Position numbers and translations under genes: made by a program. The notes below the pieces were generated by a model. That model ran no database searches and was not told the origin of the DNA. It was given only the letters and a program-made list of their open reading frames with translations. A stretch of 64,000 bases of DNA, from assembly GCA_003554585.1 (NCBI GenBank), contig PWGV01000025.1, positions 1 through 64,000 on the forward strand, in the 5' to 3' direction. Below, in pieces: positions 35,146 to 44,043 of the stretch (position 1 is its first letter; each line of letters starts with the position of its first letter). Source of the DNA: Halobacteroidaceae bacterium. GTDB taxonomy: Bacteria > Bacillota > Halanaerobiia > B1SED10-174.

Positions 35146-36429
35146 ATGGCAGGGAAAGAAGCAGGGATGTTTAGGGAAAACTGGCAGGAGATCGAGAAAT
35201 TTGGCAGGGGAAAAGCGGCAATGCTTGCACTTCAGCACTTGTTTGCGATGTTTGGTGCCACAATCCTTGTGCCGCGTTTAACTGGTCTTGATCCTGCAGT
35301 GGCTTTATTTACTTCGGCAATAGGGACACTTGCATTTTATTTTATTACCCGGGGGCGGGTTCCTGCATACCTGGGTTCTTCGTTCAGCTTTATTATTCCC
35401 CTGCAGGTTGTAATTTTCCAGGAAAACCTGGGTTTGGGAATTGGCCCGGCAATGGTTGGAGTTGTTTTTGCTGGGCTTATTTATGTACTGGTAGCCTTGG
35501 TAATAAAAAGGGTTGGTCCTGATTTCTTTAAAAGACTGCTTCCACCTGTGGTTGTTGGACCGGTAATTATAATAATTGGTTTGGCTCTGGCCCCGGTTGC
35601 TAAAGATATGTTCATGGCTCATCCTTCTACTGCTCTGGTTACATTGATCCTGACAGTGGTCGTCAGCATTTTTATGCGGGGTTTTCTCCGCTTGATCCCG
35701 ATTTTAATTGGAATTGTTGGTGGTTATATATTCGCTCTTTTCCAGGGTTTAATAGATTTTGCTCCATTAAATGAAGCTGCCTGGCTGGCCTGGCCTTCAT
35801 TTACCGCGCCTTCCTTTCAGGGTTCTCTCGCAGCAATAACCATAATAACTCCAATTGCCCTGGTTACGATTGTCGAGCATTTGGGAGATGTTGTGGCTCT
35901 GAGTAAAACTGTTGGAAAGGATTTTGTTGTCCGCCCTGGTTTACACCGAACATTACTTGGAGATGGAATTGCTACAATGCTGGCAGGTTTCTTTGGGGGG
36001 CCTCCCAACACTACTTATAGTGAAAATGTTGGAGTTCTGGCTCTTACGGGTGTTAAAAATGCCTTGATTGTATCAATGGCAGCAGTTTTTGTAATGTCTA
36101 TTAGCTTTGTTGGAAAGTTTGGTGCTTTGATCCAGAGTATCCCTGCAGCGGTAATGGGTGGAATAACCTTCCTTCTTTTTGGGATGATCGCGGGAGTTGG
36201 GCTACGAACCCTTACCGAGAATGAAGTTGATTTTTCCAATCCCCGCAACCTGATTATCGTATCTCTGACCCTGGTTGTTGGATTAAGTGGAATTTCCCTG
36301 GAAGTCGGGGAGCTTGTTTTTGAACAAATGGGTTTGGCAGCCATGGTAGGGATTTTCCTGAATTTGATCTTACCCCAGAAAGAAATGGGGTTTTTAACCG
36401 AAGCAACTGCGGGTAAAGTTAAGGAGTGA
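35146..36429 (+). CDS. uraA: Uracil permease (NCS2 family)
   Basis: This 427-residue nucleobase:cation symporter has about 12-14 membrane segments. LQHLFAMFGATILVPRLTGLDPAVALFTSAIGT is the NCS2 start, and PIALVTIVEHLGDVVALSKTVGKDF and FFGGPPNTTYSENVGVLALTGV are the substrate-site motifs. ATG 35146 follows TAGGAGG. Position after pyrR matches pyrP of Bacillus; pyrB, which usually follows, is missing. Confidence 0.95.
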   Translation: MAGKEAGMFRENWQEIEKFGRGKAAMLALQHLFAMFGATILVPRLTGLDPAVALFTSAIGTLAFYFITRGRVPAYLGSSFSFIIPLQVVIFQENLGLGIGPAMVGVVFAGLIYVLVALVIKRVGPDFFKRLLPPVVVGPVIIIIGLALAPVAKDMFMAHPSTALVTLILTVVVSIFMRGFLRLIPILIGIVGGYIFALFQGLIDFAPLNEAAWLAWPSFTAPSFQGSLAAITIITPIALVTIVEHLGDVVALSKTVGKDFVVRPGLHRTLLGDGIATMLAGFFGGPPNTTYSENVGVLALTGVKNALIVSMAAVFVMSISFVGKFGALIQSIPAAVMGGITFLLFGMIAGVGLRTLTENEVDFSNPRNLIIVSLTLVVGLSGISLEVGELVFEQMGLAAMVGIFLNLILPQKEMGFLTEATAGKVKE

Positions 36430-36434
36430 TAGAT

Positions 36435-37694
36435 TTGAGCTTTCTTTTAAGGGGAGCAGACCTTATTTGTCTGGGAAAAGAGGAAATAATTACCGGGGAC
36501 CTTCTGATTGAAGAAGAAAGGATTGTTTCCCTGGGAAAAGAAGTAACTCATCCCGGTGAAAATACCGAAGTAATTGAATGTAAAGGGTTACAGGTCTTCC
36601 CCGGTTTTTTTGATATGCATGTTCACTTCAGGGAACCAGGGCAAACTCATAAAGAGGAAATAAAAAGCGGTTTGCAGGCGGCCGCCGCCGGTGGTTTCAC
36701 CGGCGTCGCCGCTATGGCAAATACCAGTCCTGTTATTGATCAACCAGAATTAGTGGAAAGTCTTCTCGCCAAAGGAAAGAAATTGCAGGGACCGGACTAT
36801 TACCAGATTGGGGCTGCTACCTTTGGCCTGTCCGGGGAAGAATTTACTGACATTCCAGGCCTTTTTAAAGGGGGAACAGTTGCAATAAGTGATGATGGAC
36901 AACCAATCCCTGATACAAACATGTTAAAAGAGCTTTTGCAATGGACGCTTGAACTGGGCTTTGTTTATATTGAACACTGCGAGGATAAGACATATGAACC
37001 CGAGGATCCTCTTTCGGAGATTAATATGGTTTACCGGGACATCGACTGTCTTGCTCAAACCGGTGGGAATTTACATCTGGCCCATATTAGCTGCCAGAAA
37101 TCCCTTGAACTGGTTGCAGAAGGGAAAAAAGAAGGTCTTAACTTAACCTGTGAGGTTACACCACACCACCTTGCTTTGGACCAGGAAACCGTTAAAAAAA
37201 TGGGGGCCAATGCCCGGATGAACCCGCCGCTTCGGAGGCGGGAAGATGTTCTTGCCCTGCAACAGGGGGTTGCGGAAGGTTTGATTGATGCAATTGCAAC
37301 TGATCATGCTCCCCACACGCCGGGGGAAAAGGATGTTCCAATAAAAAAAGCGCCCCGGGGAGTAGTGGGGCTGGAAACAGCGGTGGGTGTTATCTGGAAC
37401 GAGTTATTCCATGGGATGGAACTTTCGCCGATTTTGCTGGGGCATCTTTTAGCGGAAAACCCCCGAAGAATTCTCGGATTACCCCCCGAGGATATCAGAG
37501 AGGGGAATAAAGCAAATTTCACGGTAATTGATCCAGCCCAAAAATGGAGAGTTGATCCTCAGGAATTTTATTCCAAAAGCCTTAACTCAGCTTTTTCCGG
37601 GGAATATCTTCAGGGTAAACCGGTGCTGGTATTTAAAAATGGGAAAAAAATAATGGAAAAAGGTCGGGTAATATTCCCGGCGGGGAGGAGTTGA
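36435..37694 (+). CDS. pyrC: Dihydroorotase
   Basis: This zinc amidohydrolase of about 419 residues cyclises carbamoyl aspartate to dihydroorotate. DMHVHFREPGQTHKEEI holds the first metal ligands, AAAGGFTGVAAMANTSP is the family motif, and ATDHAPHT the C-terminal catalytic Asp. The track start GTG 36426 touches the AAGGAG site; TTG 36435 has a spacer of 8 and is preferred. Confidence 0.95.
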   Translation: MSFLLRGADLICLGKEEIITGDLLIEEERIVSLGKEVTHPGENTEVIECKGLQVFPGFFDMHVHFREPGQTHKEEIKSGLQAAAAGGFTGVAAMANTSPVIDQPELVESLLAKGKKLQGPDYYQIGAATFGLSGEEFTDIPGLFKGGTVAISDDGQPIPDTNMLKELLQWTLELGFVYIEHCEDKTYEPEDPLSEINMVYRDIDCLAQTGGNLHLAHISCQKSLELVAEGKKEGLNLTCEVTPHHLALDQETVKKMGANARMNPPLRRREDVLALQQGVAEGLIDAIATDHAPHTPGEKDVPIKKAPRGVVGLETAVGVIWNELFHGMELSPILLGHLLAENPRRILGLPPEDIREGNKANFTVIDPAQKWRVDPQEFYSKSLNSAFSGEYLQGKPVLVFKNGKKIMEKGRVIFPAGRS

Positions 37695-37696
37695 CA

Positions 37697-38653
37697 GTGC
37701 CTAAAGATTTTATTGTTGACCTAGTTGAAGGAGTGAAAAAGAAGAAGTCCCATGTCTGTGTTGGCCTGGATCCTGATTTTGAGAGGATTCCCGGGCATAT
37801 TAAGGAGATGGCAATTAATGAATACGGGCCCAACCGGAGAGCAATTGGAGAAGCTTTTTTAAATTTCAACCGGGAAATAATCGAAGCAGTTAAAGATTCG
37901 GTTCCTGCGGTTAAACTGCAAATTGCTTTTTTTGAAGAATACGGCCACTGGGGTTTGAAAGCACTGGAGGAAACAATTTCTTTTGCCCACCACAAAAAAC
38001 TACTGACCATCCTGGATATAAAAAGAGGAGATATTGGAAGTACCGCTTCAGCATATTCCCGGGGTTATCTGGGAGGAGTGAATTTCTGGTACGGGGTAAA
38101 GAAAAAAGTTTTCAATGCCGACGCAGTGACTCTAAACCCCTATCTCGGCAAAGATAGTGTTGAGCCTTTTCTCCGAGAAATGGAGGAAAATAAAAAGGGA
38201 GCATTTATTCTTGTTAAAACCTCTAACCCGGGCAGCAAGGATATCCAGGATCTTCGCTTGGAAAGCGGTGAACTCCTCTATGAAAAAGTGGCGACGATGG
38301 TAAATGATTGGGGCGGGGATTTAGTATCCGAAAAAGTTCCCTACAGCCAGTTGGGCGCGGTTACAGGTGCAACCTTTTCCGGAGCTGCGGAGAAACTTCG
38401 GGAATTAATGCCCAAATCTTATTTACTGGTCCCCGGCTATGGAGCCCAGGGAGCTGGCCCTGAAGATGTAATCCCGTTTTTCAATGAAGATGGCCTGGGG
38501 GCTTTAATTAACGCTTCCCGATCGATTATTTTTGCATATGAAAAGGATACCTACCCCGATCAGCATCAATGGGCGGCAAGACAGGCTGTTGAACAGATGA
38601 GGACAGATATTAATTCCGCTTTAAAAAATGCCGGGCGCCTCGCCTGGGGTTAA
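37697..38653 (+). CDS. pyrF: Orotidine 5'-phosphate decarboxylase, type 2
   Basis: This enzyme of about 318 residues converts OMP to UMP. VCVGLDPDFERIP is the substrate loop, and LDIKRGDIGSTASAYSRGY holds the catalytic Asp/Lys network. The length of over 300 residues and the LVPGYGAQGAG stretch mark the longer type 2 subfamily, known in clostridia, mycobacteria and myxobacteria. GTG 37697 sits 7 bp after GGGAGG and is preferred to the track start TTG 37691. Confidence 0.94.
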   Translation: MPKDFIVDLVEGVKKKKSHVCVGLDPDFERIPGHIKEMAINEYGPNRRAIGEAFLNFNREIIEAVKDSVPAVKLQIAFFEEYGHWGLKALEETISFAHHKKLLTILDIKRGDIGSTASAYSRGYLGGVNFWYGVKKKVFNADAVTLNPYLGKDSVEPFLREMEENKKGAFILVKTSNPGSKDIQDLRLESGELLYEKVATMVNDWGGDLVSEKVPYSQLGAVTGATFSGAAEKLRELMPKSYLLVPGYGAQGAGPEDVIPFFNEDGLGALINASRSIIFAYEKDTYPDQHQWAARQAVEQMRTDINSALKNAGRLAWG

Positions 38654-38664
38654 AGGAGGCCGAC

Positions 38665-39453
38665 ATGCTGCAGGAGTCTGTTTTAATCGAGAAAAATGAA
38701 GAGATAGCCCCAGGACTTTATTTTCTAAAAATTAAAACTGCAGGTATGGCAGGGCAAGCAGAGCCCGGGCAATTTATCCACATTAATCTGGGAACAATTT
38801 ATGATCCTCTTCTGCGGCGACCTATGAGTATATTAAATGCCCAGGGGGAAACCCTATCGGTCCTTTACCAGGTTGTGGGAAGAGGAACCAGAATTATGAC
38901 CAGATTTCGCCCCAGAGATGAAATTGATGTGCTTGGCCCCCTGGGAAAGGGGTTCGAGATTGAGGATTCTGGGCAAAATTTTCTGGTTGGAGGAGGAGTT
39001 GGAGCCGCCCCCCTGGTGTTTTTAGCCCATCGTTTAATCAAAAAGGAAGTAGATAATAAATTTTTCCTGGGAATGAGGGAGCGAGAACTCCTTTTTATAA
39101 AAGATTTTTTGCCAGAGGAAGTTGAATTTTTTTCAAGTCATGAAAATTCTCCTCGTGGTGAGGCAAAGCAGGTTACCGATTTACTTCCCCCGCATCTTAA
39201 AACTGAAAAAAAGACTTCCCTTTATTGTTGTGGCCCGGAGGGAATGTACAGGGAAATAGCAAGCCTTTGCAATGATTGCGGTGATTTTTCCATCCAGGTT
39301 TCCATCGATCGAAGAATGGGTTGCGGAGTAGGAACCTGTTTGGGCTGCGCAGTAAAGGTGAAAAAACCGCCCCGGGAAGAACTTCAGATAGTTCGAGCCT
39401 GTATTGAAGGTCCCGTTTTTCGCTGGCAGGAGGTAAATATTGATGGAACCTAA
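38665..39453 (+). CDS. pyrK: Dihydroorotate dehydrogenase electron-transfer subunit
   Basis: This 262-residue FAD and [2Fe-2S] subunit links dihydroorotate oxidation by PyrD to NAD+. It has an FAD domain (DPLLRRPMSI), a nucleotide-binding half starting FLVGGGVGAAPLVFLA, and the C-terminal cluster ligands in MGCGVGTCLGCAVK and a final Cys in VRACIEGPVF. ATG 38665 follows AAAGGAGG. It overlaps pyrD by 11 bp. Confidence 0.96.
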   Translation: MLQESVLIEKNEEIAPGLYFLKIKTAGMAGQAEPGQFIHINLGTIYDPLLRRPMSILNAQGETLSVLYQVVGRGTRIMTRFRPRDEIDVLGPLGKGFEIEDSGQNFLVGGGVGAAPLVFLAHRLIKKEVDNKFFLGMRERELLFIKDFLPEEVEFFSSHENSPRGEAKQVTDLLPPHLKTEKKTSLYCCGPEGMYREIASLCNDCGDFSIQVSIDRRMGCGVGTCLGCAVKVKKPPREELQIVRACIEGPVFRWQEVNIDGT

Positions 39454-40369
39454 AATTCAAAGCAGAATTGGCTCCTTAAAATTAAATAATCCGCTCCTGA
39501 CTGCTTCTGGAACTTATGGAAATGGCCGTGAATACAGTAATTACATTGATCTGAATTGCTGGGGAGGCCTGGTAACCAAGGGGTTAACCCTCGAATCCCG
39601 CTCGGGGAACAGCGGTATCAGGATTGTAGAAACTCCAGCAGGAATTTTGAATTCAATTGGGCTTCAGAACCCGGGGATAGAATATTTTATTAAAGAGGAA
39701 ATTCCTTTCCTTGAAAAACTGGAAATCCCGGTAATTGTAAATATCGCCGGGCGAAGAATTCGTGATTATGAAGAATTAACGAGACGACTCGATCCTTTTT
39801 CTTCAGTTTCTGCTCTGGAGGTAAATGTCTCCTGCCCCAATGTGAGGGAAGGGGGCCTTGCTTTTGGATCCAATCCGGGTTTGGTTTATGAAATAACTGC
39901 AAGGCTGCGGGAAATAACCACTAAACCGCTTATAATTAAGTTGACACCTAACGTAGCTGACGTGGGAGCAATTGCAATTCAGGCAGAAAAAGCAGGAGCG
40001 GATGCCGTTTCTTTAATCAACACCCTCATGGGAATGGAGATTGACGTAGAGAGACAAAAACCCATGCTGGGTAATATAGTGGGTGGACTTTCCGGGCCTG
40101 CGGTAAAACCGGTAGCCCTGAGGATGATTTACCAGGTTTACCGGCAAATTAAAATTCCAATAATTGGCATGGGTGGTATTACCCAGGGAGAGGATGCTGT
40201 AGCTTTTTTACTTGCGGGAGCAAGGGCGATAGCACTGGGAACTGTAAATTTTGTTAATCCAAGAGCTCCTATAGAAATAAAAAATTATCTTTTGGATTAT
40301 ATGCATCGCCATAATTTTTCCAGTTTGGAAGAAATGGTGGGACTTGCTCACCAGGAAAGGGAGGCTTGA
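39443..40369 (+). CDS. pyrD: Dihydroorotate dehydrogenase, class 1B catalytic subunit
   Basis: This FMN enzyme of about 308 residues oxidises dihydroorotate to orotate. LEVNVSCPNVREGG contains the catalytic Cys of class 1 enzymes, and NTLMGMEIDVERQKPMLGNIVGGLSGPAVKPVALR is the class 1B motif. With PyrK it forms the NAD-linked heterotetramer. ATG 39443 is preferred to TTG 39440; both follow AGGAGG. Confidence 0.96.
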   Translation: MEPKIQSRIGSLKLNNPLLTASGTYGNGREYSNYIDLNCWGGLVTKGLTLESRSGNSGIRIVETPAGILNSIGLQNPGIEYFIKEEIPFLEKLEIPVIVNIAGRRIRDYEELTRRLDPFSSVSALEVNVSCPNVREGGLAFGSNPGLVYEITARLREITTKPLIIKLTPNVADVGAIAIQAEKAGADAVSLINTLMGMEIDVERQKPMLGNIVGGLSGPAVKPVALRMIYQVYRQIKIPIIGMGGITQGEDAVAFLLAGARAIALGTVNFVNPRAPIEIKNYLLDYMHRHNFSSLEEMVGLAHQEREA

Positions 40370-40372
40370 TCG

Positions 40373-40951
40373 ATGAAAAAAGAAGAAATAATGCAGAGAC
40401 TTGAAAAATTCGGAGTACTCCAGGAGGGACATTTCTTGCTTTCCTCGGGTTTGCACAGCGACAAGTACCTGCAGTGTGCCCAAATTTTACAATACCCTGA
40501 ACAGGCAGAAAAACTGGGAGCAGCGCTGGCCCAGAAATTTTCCGTTCAAAAAATTGACCTGGTAGTTGGTCCAGCTCTGGGTGGTGTGGTTTTTGCCCAC
40601 GAGGTGGCCCGGAGTATTGGTTGCAGGGGGATTTTCACCGAGCGTAAAGATGGGATAATGCAATTGCGCAGGGGTTTTTCCATTGAACCTGGGAACCGGG
40701 TTTTAATTGTGGAAGACGTTGTTACCACCGGTAAATCTGCCCTGGAAGTTTTGGAAGTTGTGAAAAATGAAGGCGCAGAAATAGCAGGAATAGGTTCTAT
40801 TGTAGATCGAAGCCCCCAGGATTTTGAAATGCCAGTTCCTTTCCAGGCCCTGTTGCGAGTTGAAGTAGAAATTTACTCCCCCCGAGATTGCCCCCTTTGC
40901 GAGCAGGGCCTACCCCTGGTTAAGCCTGGAAGCCGGGAGAGTAAGAGCTGA
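40373..40951 (+). CDS. pyrE: Orotate phosphoribosyltransferase
   Basis: This 192-residue enzyme makes OMP from orotate and PRPP. VLIVEDVVTTGKSALEV is the PRPP loop, and RGIFTERKDGIMQLRRGF the catalytic loop. A C-terminal extension with CPLCEQGLPLVKPGSRE resembles the form found in clostridia and archaea. ATG 40373 follows AGGGAGG. It closes the pyr set; pyrB and carAB are absent from this cluster. Confidence 0.95.
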   Translation: MKKEEIMQRLEKFGVLQEGHFLLSSGLHSDKYLQCAQILQYPEQAEKLGAALAQKFSVQKIDLVVGPALGGVVFAHEVARSIGCRGIFTERKDGIMQLRRGFSIEPGNRVLIVEDVVTTGKSALEVLEVVKNEGAEIAGIGSIVDRSPQDFEMPVPFQALLRVEVEIYSPRDCPLCEQGLPLVKPGSRESKS

Positions 40952-40952
40952 T

Positions 40953-41804
40953 TTGGCTTTTCTACTATTTTTTATTGATGGTTTGGGGTTGAACAATAAC
41001 TCGAAAACAAACCCCATCATGCAGAACAATTTTCCTCGTTTAAAGGAGATAATAACTGGAAAAGGTACAGGTAGTCTGATGATCACTGACCCTTCCCTCG
41101 ACTGCCCTGGGTTACCCCAGAGTGCTACCGGGCAGACCGCTCTCCTGACTGGAGAAAATCCGATCTCACTGGTGGGAGGACACCGCAGCGGTTTTCCAGG
41201 TCCCACCCTGATATCCTTAATTAAGGAAAAATCCCTGCTGAAAAAGGTTCAGGAAAAAGGTTATAAAAGTACTTTTGTCAATGCCTACACCAGGGAATTT
41301 ACCTGGGAAAATGTCCGCAGGGCTTCAGTAACTACTTATACTGTCCTTGCAGCAGGCCAGAATTTTAGGACCCTTGAAGCTTTAAGAAATAAAAAGGCTG
41401 TATATCAGGAATTTACCAATAAACAACTCCGGGAAAGAGGCTACGATGTTCCTCTATGGTCACCGGAAGAAGCAGGAGAGGTTTTATTGAATGTTGCCTC
41501 GGAAAATGATTTTTCTATTTTCGAGTTTTTTCAAACAGATATCGCCGGGCATCGCAATGACCCCAGTTTCACCCGGATAATTCTCGGAAATCTGGAAGAA
41601 TTTTTAGAGAGTATAATAGAAAAAATCCCGGGAAAATTAACCCTGATTATTACAAGTGACCATGGAAACATAGAAGATTTTTCGACCCATCTTCATACAA
41701 AGAATCCAGTCCCCGCCTATGTAATGGGGAAGAATAGCCACCTTTTCAGGGAGGTTAAGGGAATAACCGATATCGCTCCAATCATAATTAAGGGATTACC
41801 TTAA
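40953..41804 (+). CDS. Alkaline-phosphatase/phosphoglycerate-mutase superfamily metalloenzyme
   Basis: This 283-residue protein starts at TTG 40953, one base after the pyrE stop codon. LLFFIDGLGLNN holds the first metal Asp, LPQSATGQTALLTGENP the likely nucleophile region, TDIAGHRNDPSF an Asp/His pair, TSDHGNIED and the final STHLHTKNPVPAYV the remaining ligands. The order matches the catalytic core of cofactor-independent phosphoglycerate mutase, but at about half its length and lacking the inserted domain. The substrate is unknown. Being coupled to pyrE suggests a nucleotide-related phosphatase role, which is inference only. Confidence 0.76.
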   Translation: MAFLLFFIDGLGLNNNSKTNPIMQNNFPRLKEIITGKGTGSLMITDPSLDCPGLPQSATGQTALLTGENPISLVGGHRSGFPGPTLISLIKEKSLLKKVQEKGYKSTFVNAYTREFTWENVRRASVTTYTVLAAGQNFRTLEALRNKKAVYQEFTNKQLRERGYDVPLWSPEEAGEVLLNVASENDFSIFEFFQTDIAGHRNDPSFTRIILGNLEEFLESIIEKIPGKLTLIITSDHGNIEDFSTHLHTKNPVPAYVMGKNSHLFREVKGITDIAPIIIKGLP

Positions 41805-41923
41805 AAAGTTTTCTTGATTAAGAAGGTTTTTGTTAGCATTAAAGAGAAAAAATAGAGAGATATGGGATAAACAAATTAGCCTTTTCCCTCTACTATATTT
41901 TTTAATAAGGATGGTGGTTTTTA

Positions 41924-43999
41924 GTGAAGGTTTCTAAACCTGAAGACATCAGAAACATTGCTTTGCTTTCCCACGGCAGTGTGGGAAAAACTTCGTTGCT
42001 GGAAGCTATGCTTTTTCATAGTGGAGCAACCAATCGTCTGGGTAAGGTCGAAGAAGGGACTACAGTGTCCGACTTCACCCCCGAAGAAAAAAACAAAGGG
42101 ATTTCTATCAATGCCACTTACATCCCTCTTTATCGGGATGGGATTAAATTTAATATGATCGATACTCCCGGTTATATCGATTTCATTGGTGAAGTGCATG
42201 GTGCCCTCCGGGTGGTTGATAGTTCTATTGTTATGGTTTGCGCGGCATCGGGAGTAGAGGTAAATACTCATCGAGTCTGGAAAATGGCTGATGATGCAAA
42301 TCTTCCTCGCCTGGTTTTCATTAACAAGATGGACAGGGAAAGTGCTGATTTCCGGGGCGCTTTAAGCCAGGTCCAGGAAAACTTTGGCAATGGGGTTCTT
42401 CCCCTTTTCATACCCATGGGCGTTGAAGATAACTTCAAGGGAGTAATTGACCTTTTCAGCGGGAAAGTTCATGTTTACGAAGATTGGGGTAAATATAAGG
42501 TTGAGGATATTCCCGACGAGTACGCAGATGACTACGAGGAATTCCACACGGAAATGGTGGAAAGCCTGGCTGAAGTGGACGATGAATTGATGATGAAATA
42601 CCTGGAAGAAGAAGAATTGAGCAAAGAAGAACTGGAAAACGCCCTGGAAAAAGGTGTGCGGGAAGGGAAATTAATACCGGTTTTTGCCGGCTCAGTTAAT
42701 AAGGGTATCGGGGTTGATGAAATTCTAAAACTTGCTCTCAGGGTGCTTCCATCACCTGTTGACCGGGGGCCGTTTAAAGGTGTTCTTCCCGATAGTGAGG
42801 ATGAGGTGGAACGTAAACCATCCCTTGATGAACCCCCATGCGCCCTGGTGGCCAAAACAATGGTTGACACTTATGTAGGAAGGCTATCAATTTTCCGTGT
42901 TTTCTCCGGGAAAATAACCATAGACTCCGAAATTTACAATTCCAACAAAGAAGAAAGTGAAAAAATTGCCAAGCTTTATAATCAAAAGGGGAAAGACCAG
43001 GAAAATGTCGATGAAGTAATTGCAGGAGATATTGGAGCAGTCGCCAAACTGCAGCATACTGGAACCGGTGATACCCTTTGTGAAAAAGAAAACCCGATTA
43101 TTCTTCCCGAAATTAAGTTTCCCAAGCCCAACCTTTCCCTGGCAGCCCATCCCAAGGGAGAAGGGGACGAAGATAAAATTAGTACCGCGTTAAATCGCTT
43201 CGCAGAGGAAGATCCAACTTTTGCCGTTTTCCACGATCCCGAAACAAACGAACTCGTTGTTTCTGGAATGGGAACAATGCACCTGGATGTGGTTAAGGAT
43301 GTAAGTAAGCGGAAATTTGGGGTTGATTTCGAAACAACTGCTCCCAAGATTGCTTACAAAGAAACCATCCAGAAAAAAATTGAAGTTGAAGAAAAACATA
43401 AAAAACAAACCGGTGGAAGAGGGCAGTACGGACACGTCCATCTTCGACTTGAACCCCTGCCCCGGGGAAGTGGTTTTGAGTTTAAAGAGGAAATTTTCGG
43501 AGGGGCAATTCCCAACCAGTTTATCCCCGGAGTTGAAAAGGGTGTTCGGGAAGCAATGAAAGAAGGAGTACTCGCCGGATACCAGGTTGTTGATTTTAAA
43601 GCCACTGTTTTTGATGGCTCCTATCACCCTGTTGACTCTTCGGAAATGGCTTTTAAACTTGCTGCTTCCAAGGCCTTTAAAAAAGCAGTACAAAATTCTG
43701 ATCCTGTTCTTCTGGAACCGATTATGGAAGTCCGGGTCGAAGTATCAGAAGAGAACATGGGTGATGTTATCGGCGACCTGAACAGTAAGCGGGGCAAAAT
43801 TCTGGGTATGGATCCCCAGGACGGATTGCAAATTATTAAAGCCAACGTTCCACTTGCTGAAATGGCCAACTATGCCAATGACCTTAAATCAATTACCGGT
43901 GGCCAGGGAACATTTAGCATGAAAGTTGCTTACTACGACAAGGTCCCGCCCCGTGAAACCGAACAAATTATTGCGCAGTCTAAAAAGGATGAGGAATAA
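41924..43999 (+). CDS. Elongation factor G-like GTPase (EF-G paralogue)
   Basis: This 691-residue translational GTPase has the EF-G domain layout. The P-loop is SHGSVGKTS instead of AHIDAGKTT, and the G2 box is KGIS instead of RGIT. The G3 box is DTPGYIDF with Tyr84 where EF-G has the catalytic His. NKMD is normal. These changes are those of the EF-G-2-like paralogue group, whose role is unsettled. Domain IV shows GGRGQYGHVHLRLEP and the C-terminal half is intact. GTG 41924 has GGTGG and AAGGA ahead. The 119-bp upstream gap shows no clear promoter. Confidence 0.9.
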   Translation: MKVSKPEDIRNIALLSHGSVGKTSLLEAMLFHSGATNRLGKVEEGTTVSDFTPEEKNKGISINATYIPLYRDGIKFNMIDTPGYIDFIGEVHGALRVVDSSIVMVCAASGVEVNTHRVWKMADDANLPRLVFINKMDRESADFRGALSQVQENFGNGVLPLFIPMGVEDNFKGVIDLFSGKVHVYEDWGKYKVEDIPDEYADDYEEFHTEMVESLAEVDDELMMKYLEEEELSKEELENALEKGVREGKLIPVFAGSVNKGIGVDEILKLALRVLPSPVDRGPFKGVLPDSEDEVERKPSLDEPPCALVAKTMVDTYVGRLSIFRVFSGKITIDSEIYNSNKEESEKIAKLYNQKGKDQENVDEVIAGDIGAVAKLQHTGTGDTLCEKENPIILPEIKFPKPNLSLAAHPKGEGDEDKISTALNRFAEEDPTFAVFHDPETNELVVSGMGTMHLDVVKDVSKRKFGVDFETTAPKIAYKETIQKKIEVEEKHKKQTGGRGQYGHVHLRLEPLPRGSGFEFKEEIFGGAIPNQFIPGVEKGVREAMKEGVLAGYQVVDFKATVFDGSYHPVDSSEMAFKLAASKAFKKAVQNSDPVLLEPIMEVRVEVSEENMGDVIGDLNSKRGKILGMDPQDGLQIIKANVPLAEMANYANDLKSITGGQGTFSMKVAYYDKVPPRETEQIIAQSKKDEE

Positions 44000-44031
44000 G
44001 CCTCTTATGAGGCTTTTTCCTCTTTTTTTTG
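43998..44031 (+). terminator. Terminator after the EF-G-like gene
   Basis: The stem AAGCCTC/GAGGCTT with a TTAT loop is followed by TTTTTCCTCTTTTTTTT. It begins in the stop codon and ends just before the tldD ribosome-binding site, so it may also attenuate tldD. Confidence 0.78.
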
Positions 44032-44043
44032 AGGAGGGATTAC

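Noticed and set aside
41805-41850. AT-rich hairpin TTCTTGATTAAGAA followed by T residues after the metalloenzyme gene
   Set aside because: The stem has almost no G-C pairs, so it is too weak to call a terminator.
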